Assembly (NCBI GenBank): GCA_964564435.1
Contig: CAZMAT010000004.1
Location: forward strand, 115,688 to 179,687
Direction: 5' to 3'
Source: Fermentibacter sp964564435
GTDB taxonomy: Bacteria; Fermentibacterota; Fermentibacteria; Fermentibacterales; Fermentibacteraceae
Length of the DNA: 64,000 nucleotides
The translations under genes were made by a program, and so were the position numbers. This document shows positions 41,766 through 50,330 of the stretch, in pieces. The first letter of the stretch is position 1. Each line of letters begins with the position of its first letter. A model generated the notes under the pieces. That model was not told the origin of the DNA, searched no databases, and was given only the letters and a program-made list of their open reading frames with translations.

Positions 41766-42385
41766 TATCCGCAGTGCTGGCCTGGCTCCAGGCCAACCAG
41801 CCGGGGCCCTGGGTCTATCCCGCAATGAGCGTCACGGCGTTCGTCGAAACCCTGTTCCCGCCCTTTCCCGGCGACGTGCTCTTCGTGCTGCTCTCGGGAT
41901 GGGCGGCCGGTTCCGCCGGGTGGGCCGGGCGGGTTGCGCTGCCTGCAGCCTGCGGCTTCGCAGGCTGCTTCTCGGCATCGATCCTCCTGGTCCTCGCGGG
42001 GACCAGGATCGGGCGGAGCAGGATCCGGGCGTTCCTCGCGTCCCGGGCGGGCGAAGCCCGGCTGGGGAAGGCCGAGCGCCTCGTCGAGCGGCATGCCGCG
42101 CCGATACTCGCCACAAGCCGGTTCCTTCCAGGCATACGGTCCCTGCTGGTGGTGGTTGCCGGCTACTCCGGCGTCGGAGCGGGCCGGGCGATGCTCTTCG
42201 GGGGGGCCAGCGCGCTTTTGTGGTATGTTCTGATGGCCGTTGCAGGGATGGAGCTCGGCTACAACCTGACAGCCCTGGAGAACCTGATGAGGCGCTACGA
42301 GACCCTGGTCTGGATCGCCGCTGCGGCGGCCCTGGCCGTGTGGGCGGCAGGACGTTTCAGAGGCGGGAGGGGTGCCGGACGATGA
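41762..42385 (+). CDS. DedA-family membrane protein
   Basis: This 207-aa polytopic protein has the DedA signatures FVETLFPPFPGDVLFVLLSG and SRFLPGIRSLLVVVAGYSG. Members are linked to polyprenyl-phosphate or phospholipid flipping and envelope homeostasis. Start GTG 41762 overlaps ispDF as GTGA, and the stop overlaps glgA as ATGA. Confidence 0.85.
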   Translation: MISAVLAWLQANQPGPWVYPAMSVTAFVETLFPPFPGDVLFVLLSGWAAGSAGWAGRVALPAACGFAGCFSASILLVLAGTRIGRSRIRAFLASRAGEARLGKAERLVERHAAPILATSRFLPGIRSLLVVVAGYSGVGAGRAMLFGGASALLWYVLMAVAGMELGYNLTALENLMRRYETLVWIAAAAALAVWAAGRFRGGRGAGR

Positions 42386-43803
42386 GGATACTCCACGCAG
42401 CTTCCGAGGTTCATCCGTTCTCGATGACAGGCGGCCTCGCGAGCGTCGCCTCCTCGCTCCCTTCCGCTCTCCGCGCCGCCGGTCACGACGCTGCCGTGGT
42501 CACTCCCCTCCACAGGCAGGACGGCATCGATCTCGAATGGCTCGACGGCCCTTTCAGGACTCCCGGCGGGATGGAGTTCGGCCTCGGCAGGAGCGAGATC
42601 CCGGGTACGGGATGTCCCGTCTACTTCGTGGCGAGCAACGAGTTCTTCAACAGGCCCGGGCTCTACGGCCCCTCGGAATCGGAACCCTACCAGGACAACG
42701 CCGCAAGGTTCTCGTTCTTCTGCGGCGCCGTGCTGGAAGCCGCTTCCCGGCTGGGCGGCTTCGACGTGATCCACTGCCACGACTGGCATGCCGGCCTCCT
42801 GCCGGCCATGAGCAGGCTCTCGGGCGGCCCCCCGACCGTCTTCACGATCCACAATCTCGCCTTCCAGGGCACCTTCCCCATGGACCAGTATCAGGTGACG
42901 GGCCTCCCGGAGGAGTACCGGGGCATGGACGGCCTCGAGTACCACGGCGGGTTCAGCTTCATGAAGGGCGGCATCCTCTTTGCCGATGCGGTCACCACCG
43001 TGAGCCCGACCTATGCCGCAGAGGTGACGACCAGCGAGGGCGGAGCCGGCATGGACGGGCTCCTGCTGGCCAGGATGTCGGACGGAGGGCTCAGGGGGAT
43101 CCTCAACGGCATCGACTGCGATCTCTGGGGGCCCGAGGACGATCCCTCCATCAGCCCGTGGTTCACCTCCGACAGCCTGCGCAGGCGCGGCGGGTGCAGG
43201 CAGGCCCTCGCCTCCGAGTGCGGTCTCGAGATCCCGGCCGGGGCTCTGCTGGCCGGCGTCGTGTCGCGTCTGACCTGGCAGAAGGGGCTCGACCTGGTGC
43301 TGCCCGCCCTGGAGAGGCTCGTCGCCGACGGGAGGCTCGTGCTGGCCGTCCTCGGAACGGGCGAGCCCTGGATAGAGGGGCCCCTCGCCTCGGCATCCTG
43401 GCGGTTCCCCGGCCGTGTCTTCTTCAAGCGGGGATACGACGACCCCCTGTCGCGGCGCATCTACGCCGGTTCGGACATCTTCCTCATGCCCAGCAGGTTC
43501 GAGCCCTGCGGCCTCTCGCAGATGATAGCCATGAGATACGGATCCTTACCCGTCGTCCGCAGGACCGGCGGGCTGGCGGACACCGTGCCCGACGTCTCCG
43601 AGGGCGGTTGCGGCTTCGTCTTCGACAGCGCCGAGCCCGAGGCGCTCAGGGAGGCCGTGGGCAGGGCCGCCTCCACCGCCTCCGATCCCAGGGCGTGGCG
43701 GGCCCTTCAGAGGAGGGCGATGAGGATCGACAACTCCTGGAGGGCCAGGGTGCCATCCTATCTGGAACTCTACAGGCTTGTCGCCGGAGGTGCCGGGGCG
43801 TGA
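42382..43803 (+). CDS. glgA: Glycogen/starch synthase, GT5
   Basis: GlgA (473 aa) elongates alpha-1,4-glucan from ADP- or UDP-glucose. GT5 landmarks are present: VIHCHDWHAGLLPA, FTIHNLAFQG, GILNGIDCDLWGP, SRLTWQKGLDL, MPSRFEPCGLSQMIAMRYG and RRTGGLADTV. The donor-binding Lys of the usual KTGGL motif is Met at codon 15 (SMTGGL), exactly aligned with Lys15 of E. coli GlgA. The rest of the active site looks intact. No other glg gene is nearby. Confidence 0.92.
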   Translation: MRILHAASEVHPFSMTGGLASVASSLPSALRAAGHDAAVVTPLHRQDGIDLEWLDGPFRTPGGMEFGLGRSEIPGTGCPVYFVASNEFFNRPGLYGPSESEPYQDNAARFSFFCGAVLEAASRLGGFDVIHCHDWHAGLLPAMSRLSGGPPTVFTIHNLAFQGTFPMDQYQVTGLPEEYRGMDGLEYHGGFSFMKGGILFADAVTTVSPTYAAEVTTSEGGAGMDGLLLARMSDGGLRGILNGIDCDLWGPEDDPSISPWFTSDSLRRRGGCRQALASECGLEIPAGALLAGVVSRLTWQKGLDLVLPALERLVADGRLVLAVLGTGEPWIEGPLASASWRFPGRVFFKRGYDDPLSRRIYAGSDIFLMPSRFEPCGLSQMIAMRYGSLPVVRRTGGLADTVPDVSEGGCGFVFDSAEPEALREAVGRAASTASDPRAWRALQRRAMRIDNSWRARVPSYLELYRLVAGGAGA

Positions 43804-44528
43804 GGCCCGCCGCCGCCGGAGCCCTGGCCCCTATCACCCAGTTCTTCGCGCCCGGGAGGACGGGCCGCCTGCTGGGCGATCCCGCCGCGGCCGCATGCGC
43901 GATGGCGGCTTCCCTGCTCGTGGCCGTCCTGGCCTGCGCCTCCCCTCTGCTGTACGTCGACCTCGGCCCTGCGATCGAAGATCTGGGCGAGGGGATGAGG
44001 CGTCAGGCCCTCCTGGAGGGCATGACCCCCGCGCAGGCGGACAGCGCAGCGGCAGCCGGCATGGAGGATGCGCGTCTCGGGGTGCCGGTTCTCCTGCCCG
44101 GGTCCCTGCTGCTGGAGCGCGCCGTCATGGCGGTCCTGGCCGCGTCCTCGGCCTTCGCCGTCTACAGGGCCTGGGGCGCCCGTGACAGGTACACGGCCCA
44201 TCTCAGGGCCGCGGTCCTCGCCCAGGCCGGGTTCACGATCGTCTGGGCGCTCACGAACGCCATGGAGCACGCCGTACCGGGTGCGGTCCTCCTGACCCGG
44301 CCCGAGATGCTTCTCGCAGGGCCCCTGGCCCCGTCGGGCAGGCTGTCCGTCTTCGCAGGCCTGGTCCTCTCCGGGTGTAACCCCGCTGCCGCGGCCTCCG
44401 TCATCCTATGGGGGCTGGGGATGGCCTCCGCCACGGGCAGGCCGCCGCGCAACGGGCTGTCGACGGCATCGGGCATCTATCTCTTCGGCCTGGTCCTCTT
44501 CTCGTCACCTGTCTTCCTGGGGGGATAG
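43800..44528 (+). CDS. Hypothetical membrane protein, possibly Yip1-like
   Basis: This 242-aa protein has about five hydrophobic helices, a short acidic loop after helix 1 and a pattern near the end (LVLSGCNPAAAASVILWGLGMA) that resembles the Yip1/YIP1-domain layout. The match is weak. Start GTG 43800 overlaps glgA as GTGA; it is probably the last gene of the operon. Confidence 0.6.
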   Translation: MRPAAAGALAPITQFFAPGRTGRLLGDPAAAACAMAASLLVAVLACASPLLYVDLGPAIEDLGEGMRRQALLEGMTPAQADSAAAAGMEDARLGVPVLLPGSLLLERAVMAVLAASSAFAVYRAWGARDRYTAHLRAAVLAQAGFTIVWALTNAMEHAVPGAVLLTRPEMLLAGPLAPSGRLSVFAGLVLSGCNPAAAASVILWGLGMASATGRPPRNGLSTASGIYLFGLVLFSSPVFLGG

Positions 44529-44640
44529 ATGCTGGAACAATTCCGATGAGTGCGCGTAACGTTTCAGAACGGGATCGAAACGCCATCTTCACCGCGGAAC
44601 ATCATGTATGCGCCCCGGGGGAGCCGGTCATGGAGGACAG

Positions 44641-45924
44641 ATGAACCCTATCCTGATAATGCTGGCCTCGGCCGGCGCACTCTCCGGCAGGCCGGTGGAC
44701 CTGGCCGGCTGGGTGTCCATGGCCCTGGACGGCTCGGGTGACGTCGTCCGGGCCGAAGCGGCAGTCGAACAGGCCGGCGCGGCCTATTCGGGCACCAGGG
44801 CGGCCCTCCTTCCGCAGCTCGTGTTCAACGCATCCGCGGGGCACAGCTGGTCGTCGACGGAAATCGAGCCGGCCGGTGTCCTCGAGACCGAATCCGACCG
44901 CTTCACCGCCGGGCTGACCCTCAGCCAGGAGATACTGCGTTCGGGCGGCTCGAGCTGGCTCGACCTGCATTCCGCGTCACTTGGAAGGGAACAGGCGGCC
45001 TACCGGCTCGAATCAGCCGTGCTCCTGCTCCAGAGGTCGGTAGCGGCAGCCTACTACGAGACGGTGGGTTCGCTGATGCTCGTGCAGTCGTCGCGCGACG
45101 CCCTGGAGCGCAGCGGGGCGATCCTGAGCAGGATCGAGATGCTCTACGAGCTGGGTGCGGCCCGCGAGCTCGAGCTGCTGGAGGCCCGCATGCAGGAATC
45201 CTCCGACAGGCTCGCCCTCCTCCGGAGCGAGCAGTCCATGACGCAGTCCCTGACCGAGCTGAGAAGGGTGTCGGGTCTCTCGGGCGACACCACGTTCACC
45301 GTCGACACGGCGGCGGTGCTGACCCCTCTCTCCCGGGAGGCCATCCTCGGCCTTCCCTCCGATTACTCCGACAATCCCGACCTCCACGCCGCCAGCCTCT
45401 CCCTCGAGTCCTCGGAACTCGACCTGAGCTCGGCCCGGAGGGCATACTGGCCCTCCCTCGGCGCGAGCGCGTCCTGGGGCTGGAGCGACGACGAGTTCGA
45501 ACCCGGGGACGCCCACATGAACGACACCTGGAGCGTGGGCCTGAACCTGTCGTGGTCCATCTTCGACGGCTGGCTCCGTGAGAGCCGCATCCAGTCGGCG
45601 AGCGCCGGCCGCCTCTCTTCGGAAGCGGAGGTGCGCTCGGCCGAGGACGATGTGGCCGCGTCAGTCAGGGCGGCCTACGACAACCTCCTGGCCTCCTCGG
45701 ACAACCTCGATCTCGCGGAGATGACGCTCGAATACGCCAGGCGCAGGATGGACCTGTCGCAGCTCAGCTACGAGCTGGGCGACATGGCTGTCACCGACCT
45801 GCTCGACGCGCAGGCCGCCCTTTCCCAGGCGGAGGCGGGTCTCGTGACGGCGAGGACTTCGTGCCTCGTCGCGGAGGTCGATTACTGGGTGCTCCTCGGC
45901 AGGAGCCCGAGGCTCGGAGAGTGA
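44641..45924 (+). CDS. TolC-type outer-membrane efflux protein
   Basis: This 427-aa protein has a hydrophobic N-terminal signal and two repeats of long alpha-helical coils (about 30-200 and 235-420), with beta segments such as VGLNLSWSIFDGWL typical of OEP/TolC proteins. It should form a trimeric outer-membrane channel. It starts at ATG 44641 with GGAGG upstream and is the first gene of a complete ABC efflux operon. Confidence 0.9.
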   Translation: MNPILIMLASAGALSGRPVDLAGWVSMALDGSGDVVRAEAAVEQAGAAYSGTRAALLPQLVFNASAGHSWSSTEIEPAGVLETESDRFTAGLTLSQEILRSGGSSWLDLHSASLGREQAAYRLESAVLLLQRSVAAAYYETVGSLMLVQSSRDALERSGAILSRIEMLYELGAARELELLEARMQESSDRLALLRSEQSMTQSLTELRRVSGLSGDTTFTVDTAAVLTPLSREAILGLPSDYSDNPDLHAASLSLESSELDLSSARRAYWPSLGASASWGWSDDEFEPGDAHMNDTWSVGLNLSWSIFDGWLRESRIQSASAGRLSSEAEVRSAEDDVAASVRAAYDNLLASSDNLDLAEMTLEYARRRMDLSQLSYELGDMAVTDLLDAQAALSQAEAGLVTARTSCLVAEVDYWVLLGRSPRLGE

Positions 45925-47093
45925 TGATGGCCGAAAGGAAGAGACCGAGGAGAGCTGTCTGGATCATCGCCGGCATAGTGGTGCTGGCGGTCGTGATCTC
46001 GATCGTCGCCAGGCCGAAGGGCGGCGGCACGGCCGTCATGGTCGCCGTGGCCGACAGCGGCAGCCTCGAGGAGAAGGCCAGCGGGAGCGGCTGGCTCGAG
46101 GGCGTCTCGCGCGTGGAGATAAGCGCCGAGCAGATGGGCATCATAGACAGCATCTACGTCAGCGAGGGCGACACCGTCGTGGCGGGGCAGATCCTCCTGA
46201 CGCTCGACCAGAACAGCGCCGTCACCGCCGTGAACGATGCCTCGGCCGCGGTCTACTCGGCGTCGATAGCACGCGACCAGGCCGCGAGGCAGTACGAGAG
46301 GATGCTCGCTCTGGGTGAAGCCGGGCTGGCCAGCGACGAGGAGATGATGCAGGCGCTGGAGGCCAGGCAGACCGCGCAGGCGAGGCTCCAGCAGGCCTGC
46401 GCCGCCAGCGAGAGCGCCTCCGAAACCCTCGAGAAGACTTCCTATTCCTCCCCCATCGACGGCATAGTGACGGCCCTGAACGTCGAGGAGGGCGAGATGG
46501 CCGTGGTCGGGACCATGAACAACCCCGGGACGGTCCTGCTCAAGATCGAGGACATGTCGCGCTTCGTAGTCCGGGTGAAGATGGTGGAGAGCGAGGTCGT
46601 GAGCGTGGGGCAGGGCATGCCCGCCGAGGTGACGCTCGATGCCCTCCAGGACACCGTTTTCGCAGGCACTGTAACGAGCGTCGGGCTCGCCGCCGAGAAC
46701 GAGACCGAAGTCATGGCCGGCGAGGTGGCCGAGTACGAGGTCACCATCGAGCTCGACGGCGGCGATCCCAGGCTGCGTTCCGGGATGTCCGCGTCCGTCG
46801 ACATCATCACCGCCACCTCCGGCGACTGCGTCTTCGTCCCGGTGCAGTGCGTGGTGCCCAGGCCCGACCCCGCCGACAGCACGGCCGAGATGGACGCAGT
46901 GCTGAGGGTTTCAGGCGGTGCGGTGGAAGTAGTACCCGTCGTAACCGGCGTTTCCGGGGCGATGGACATCGAGGTCCTCGGCATAAGCGCCGGCGACAGC
47001 GTCGTCTCCGGGCCGGTGGAAGCCCTGCGCGACCTGGCCGATGGGGAGAGGATCAGAACGGAGAGCCAGGGTGGCCGGCCCCGCCGTCGTTGA
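45924..47093 (+). CDS. MacA-like periplasmic adaptor (HlyD/RND family)
   Basis: This 389-aa adaptor has an N-terminal anchor helix (about 12-28), a biotinyl-lipoyl-like domain (ISAEQMGIIDSIYVSEGDTVVAGQILLTLD), a coiled hairpin (about 95-165) and a beta-barrel/membrane-proximal region. It bridges TolC and the inner-membrane ABC permeases. Starts 45924 and 45927 are both ATG; 45924 overlaps the TolC stop. Confidence 0.9.
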   Translation: MMAERKRPRRAVWIIAGIVVLAVVISIVARPKGGGTAVMVAVADSGSLEEKASGSGWLEGVSRVEISAEQMGIIDSIYVSEGDTVVAGQILLTLDQNSAVTAVNDASAAVYSASIARDQAARQYERMLALGEAGLASDEEMMQALEARQTAQARLQQACAASESASETLEKTSYSSPIDGIVTALNVEEGEMAVVGTMNNPGTVLLKIEDMSRFVVRVKMVESEVVSVGQGMPAEVTLDALQDTVFAGTVTSVGLAAENETEVMAGEVAEYEVTIELDGGDPRLRSGMSASVDIITATSGDCVFVPVQCVVPRPDPADSTAEMDAVLRVSGGAVEVVPVVTGVSGAMDIEVLGISAGDSVVSGPVEALRDLADGERIRTESQGGRPRRR

Positions 47094-47760
47094 TGCCAGG
47101 GGGATCAGGAAGTCCTACAGGATGGGGGAGGTCGAGGTAGAGGCGCTCCGGGGCGTCGACCTGCGGATCGACCCGGGCGAGTTTTCGTGCATCATGGGGG
47201 CCTCGGGATCGGGCAAGAGCACCCTCCTCAACATCGTGGGCTGCCTGGACAGGCCCACCTCCGGGACCTTCAGCCTCATGGACCGCTCGGTGGACTCCAT
47301 GGATGACGGCGACCTGGCCGAGGTCAGGAACAGGTTCATAGGCTTCGTGTTCCAGACCTTCAACCTGCTGCCCCGCTCGTCGGCCCTGCAGAACGTGGAG
47401 CTTCCGCTCGTGTACGCGAGGGTGCAGTCGCGCGAGAGGCGCGAGAGGGCCATGGCGATGCTCGAAAAGGTGGGGCTCGCGTCCAGGGCCGGACACAGGC
47501 CGAACCAGCTCTCCGGTGGCGAGAGGCAGAGGGTGGCGATAGCGCGGGCCCTCGTGACGCGCCCCGCCCTTCTCCTCGCCGACGAGCCGACCGGCAACCT
47601 GGACAGCAGGACCGGCCGTGTGATAATGGAGATGTTCCACAGCATCCATTCCGAGGGCAACACGATCCTCCTCGTAACCCACGACCCCGAGATCGCCAGG
47701 GAGGCCGGCAGGGTGGTGCGCATCAAGGACGGCCTCATAGAGAGCGACACTCGCAGCTGA
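47071..47760 (+). CDS. MacB/LolD-type ABC transporter ATPase
   Basis: This 229-aa ATPase contains Walker A (GASGSGKST), the LSGGERQRVAIARAL signature, Walker B (LLLADEPTGNLDS) and the switch His. The LolD/MacB group powers mechanotransmission for efflux or lipoprotein release. I use GTG 47071, which has GGAGAG upstream, rather than 47041. Confidence 0.93.
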   Translation: MAGPAVVDARGIRKSYRMGEVEVEALRGVDLRIDPGEFSCIMGASGSGKSTLLNIVGCLDRPTSGTFSLMDRSVDSMDDGDLAEVRNRFIGFVFQTFNLLPRSSALQNVELPLVYARVQSRERRERAMAMLEKVGLASRAGHRPNQLSGGERQRVAIARALVTRPALLLADEPTGNLDSRTGRVIMEMFHSIHSEGNTILLVTHDPEIAREAGRVVRIKDGLIESDTRS

Positions 47761-47761
47761 C

Positions 47762-48997
47762 ATGGCGGGCATGATGCTACCCGAGGCGGCAGCGAGCGCT
47801 CTGGGCTCGCTCCGGAACAACAGGCTGCGCAGCGCCCTGACGTCGCTCGGCGTCATGGTCGGCGTCATGTCGGTAGTGTCGCTGGTAGGCCTTGTCACGG
47901 GGCTCTCGAACTACGTCGGCGAGCAGTTCGACACCGTAGTGGGCGCCCGCGTCTTCGAGATCAGCCGCTTCAACAGCGGTTTCGACGACATGGAGTCCTG
48001 GCTCCGGTCGAGGACCTGGCCGCACCTCACCGCCGACGACGCCGAGCGGCTCGCGGATCTGATGACCACGGCCGAGGGCGTCACCTGGAGGGTCGGCACG
48101 TCCCGTTCCGTGTCCAACGGCGGGCGGACCGCCGAGGGGATCTGGATCAGGGGCCTCGCCCCCACCGAGCTCGACGTCGGTGGGACCACGATCGCGATGG
48201 GCCGGTTCTTCACTGAGGCGGAGGACGGGAACCGGGCCAGGGTCTGCATCCTCGGCTCCTCCCTGGCCGACTCGCTCGGGTCGCCCCCGTCCCTGATAGG
48301 TTCCGACGTCTCGATAGGCGGCGAGCGGTTCACCGTGATAGGCATAGCCGAGCCGCTGGGGAGCATTTTCGGCCAGGCCCTGGACGACTATGCCGCCATC
48401 CCCTTCTCCACCTTCGTGAGCCTCTTCGCCTCCCCGGACAGGGACGTCGAGATAGCGATCCTTCCCAGGGCCGGCATCTCCCAGGAGGAGAGCCAGGAGG
48501 AGGCCAGGCAGATCCTTCGCAGGCTCAGGGGCATCCCGTGGGACGGGGAGGACAACTTCTACATCACGAACCAGCAGGCCATGCTCGATTCGATGAATCA
48601 GATAATGGGCGGAGCGGCCATAGTCACCATCGGGATCGCCGCCATCTCGCTCCTCGTGGGCGGGATAGGCATCATGAACATCATGCTGGTCAGCGTCACC
48701 GAACGCACCCGCGAGATCGGGACACGGCGGGCGCTGGGCGCCACCAGGGGCGACATAGTGAGTCAGTTCCTCGTCGAGTCGGTGGTCATCTCCCTCATCG
48801 GCGGGGTGCTCGGCCTCCTGGCGGGATTCGCGATCGTCACCGCCGCGGACGCTCTGACGCCCGTACCTGCGTCGGCCAGCCCGTTCGCCGCGCTGCTCGC
48901 CATAGCGTTCTCCTCGGGAGTCGGTCTGGTCTTCGGCATCTATCCCTCCTGGAAGGCCGCCGGGCTCGATCCGGTGGAGGCTCTCAGGTATGAGTAG
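47762..48997 (+). CDS. MacB-type ABC permease (first)
   Basis: This 411-aa permease has the FtsX/MacB plan: one helix (about 25-50), a periplasmic MacB-PCD domain (about 55-280) and three C-terminal helices, with GGIGIMNIMLVSVTERTREIG in the coupling region. It lacks a fused ATPase domain and must work with the gene upstream. It overlaps the second permease by 8 bases. Confidence 0.93.
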   Translation: MAGMMLPEAAASALGSLRNNRLRSALTSLGVMVGVMSVVSLVGLVTGLSNYVGEQFDTVVGARVFEISRFNSGFDDMESWLRSRTWPHLTADDAERLADLMTTAEGVTWRVGTSRSVSNGGRTAEGIWIRGLAPTELDVGGTTIAMGRFFTEAEDGNRARVCILGSSLADSLGSPPSLIGSDVSIGGERFTVIGIAEPLGSIFGQALDDYAAIPFSTFVSLFASPDRDVEIAILPRAGISQEESQEEARQILRRLRGIPWDGEDNFYITNQQAMLDSMNQIMGGAAIVTIGIAAISLLVGGIGIMNIMLVSVTERTREIGTRRALGATRGDIVSQFLVESVVISLIGGVLGLLAGFAIVTAADALTPVPASASPFAALLAIAFSSGVGLVFGIYPSWKAAGLDPVEALRYE

Positions 48998-50240
48998 GCG
49001 CGCATACCGCTTCCAGACCGCCCTCAAGCTCGAGATGGAGAACGCCGTATCCGCGCTGCGAACGCTCTGGGCGAACAGGATGCGCAGCATACTGACCACG
49101 ACGGGCATCGTCATCGGGGTGATGACCGTGACCGGGGTCGCCAGCCTCGTGCAGGGCCTGAACAGGCAGGTCACGGACGCCCTGGGCGGGCTCGGGGCCA
49201 GCACCGTCTACATCCAGAAGACGCCCGGCGTGATGATGGGCGGCTCGAGGGAATACTGGCGCAGGCAGGACTTCAGGTTCGACGACGTGGACGCCCTGAT
49301 GGAGATCGAGGGCGTCAGCGCCGCAGTGCCCAGCACGGACTACTTCATACTCCTGAAGGCTCCCGACGGCATGGAGATAGCCGTCGCCCTGACCGGCACC
49401 TCCCAGGACTATCCGCTGGTCAGCCACAGGAGCACCGTCATGGGAAGGTTCTTCACGGAATACGAGGTCGACTCCCGCCGCGACGTCTGCGTGCTCGGGG
49501 CCGACGTGGCCGAGCGGATCTACGGCTCCGCGGACCCCACCGGGTCGATCATGGACGTCGGTGGGAGGCGCATGGCAGTCCTGGGGGTGATGGAGAGCTT
49601 CGGCGAGGTGATGGGCGAGACGCAGGACAACGTCATCTTCATACCATACACCGTGTTCGGCAACTGGGCCGATCCCCGCGACCACCTCTCGCTCGCGGTC
49701 GAGATCGAGCCCGGGGCCGACATGGACAGGATGCTCGAGCGCATCGAGGCATGCATGAGGCGACTCCGCGGCCTGCCCCTCGATGAGGACAACGATTTCG
49801 AGCTCGTGACGGCCGACCAGCTCCTGGAGACCTACGCCAACATCTCCGCCGGGATCTACGCTGCGATGCTCGCCATTTCGGCCATCGCGCTGGTGGTGGG
49901 GTCGATCGGGATAGCCAACATCATGCTGGTGAGCGTTACCGAGAGGACGAGGGAGATCGGCCTCCGCAAGGCCCTGGGCGCGAAGAGCTCGCAGATCCTG
50001 ATCCAGTTCCTGACGGAATCCGTCATCCTCGGGCTGGTCGGGGGAGTCCTGGGGATCGTCGCCGGGTCTCTCCTGGCGCTGGTCGTCTCGGCCCTGACCC
50101 CGATCCCCGCGGGGCTCGAAGCCTGGAGTGTGGTTGTGGCAGTGATCGTCAGCGCGATGGTGGGAGTGGGGGCCGGGGTGTTCCCGGCGATGAGGGCGGC
50201 AAGGCTGGAACCCGTACGCGCCCTGGGATACAACCAGTGA
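48990..50240 (+). CDS. MacB-type ABC permease (second)
   Basis: This 416-aa permease has the same layout and the GSIGIANIMLVSVTERTREIG signature. It differs strongly from the first permease in the periplasmic domain. The pair plus one ATPase suggests a heterodimeric inner-membrane complex. Its 3' end is followed by a decayed duplication of itself. Confidence 0.93.
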   Translation: MSRRAYRFQTALKLEMENAVSALRTLWANRMRSILTTTGIVIGVMTVTGVASLVQGLNRQVTDALGGLGASTVYIQKTPGVMMGGSREYWRRQDFRFDDVDALMEIEGVSAAVPSTDYFILLKAPDGMEIAVALTGTSQDYPLVSHRSTVMGRFFTEYEVDSRRDVCVLGADVAERIYGSADPTGSIMDVGGRRMAVLGVMESFGEVMGETQDNVIFIPYTVFGNWADPRDHLSLAVEIEPGADMDRMLERIEACMRRLRGLPLDEDNDFELVTADQLLETYANISAGIYAAMLAISAIALVVGSIGIANIMLVSVTERTREIGLRKALGAKSSQILIQFLTESVILGLVGGVLGIVAGSLLALVVSALTPIPAGLEAWSVVVAVIVSAMVGVGAGVFPAMRAARLEPVRALGYNQ

Positions 50241-50330
50241 GGATGAGCCGGGACAGGAGCGTTCCGGTGGTGAGGGCGGCCGGGCCGGGACCCGACCGCG
50301 CCATGGGATGCGAACAATGAGGAGGTCCGG
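50191..50330. repeat. Decayed direct duplication of the second permease 3' end
   Basis: Bases 50191-50240 (permease C-terminus and stop) align without gaps to 50271-50320, with about 39 of 50 identical (offset 80). Similarity continues weakly on both sides. The right copy now forms the start region of the next gene (ATGs at 50308 and 50317). Confidence 0.65.
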
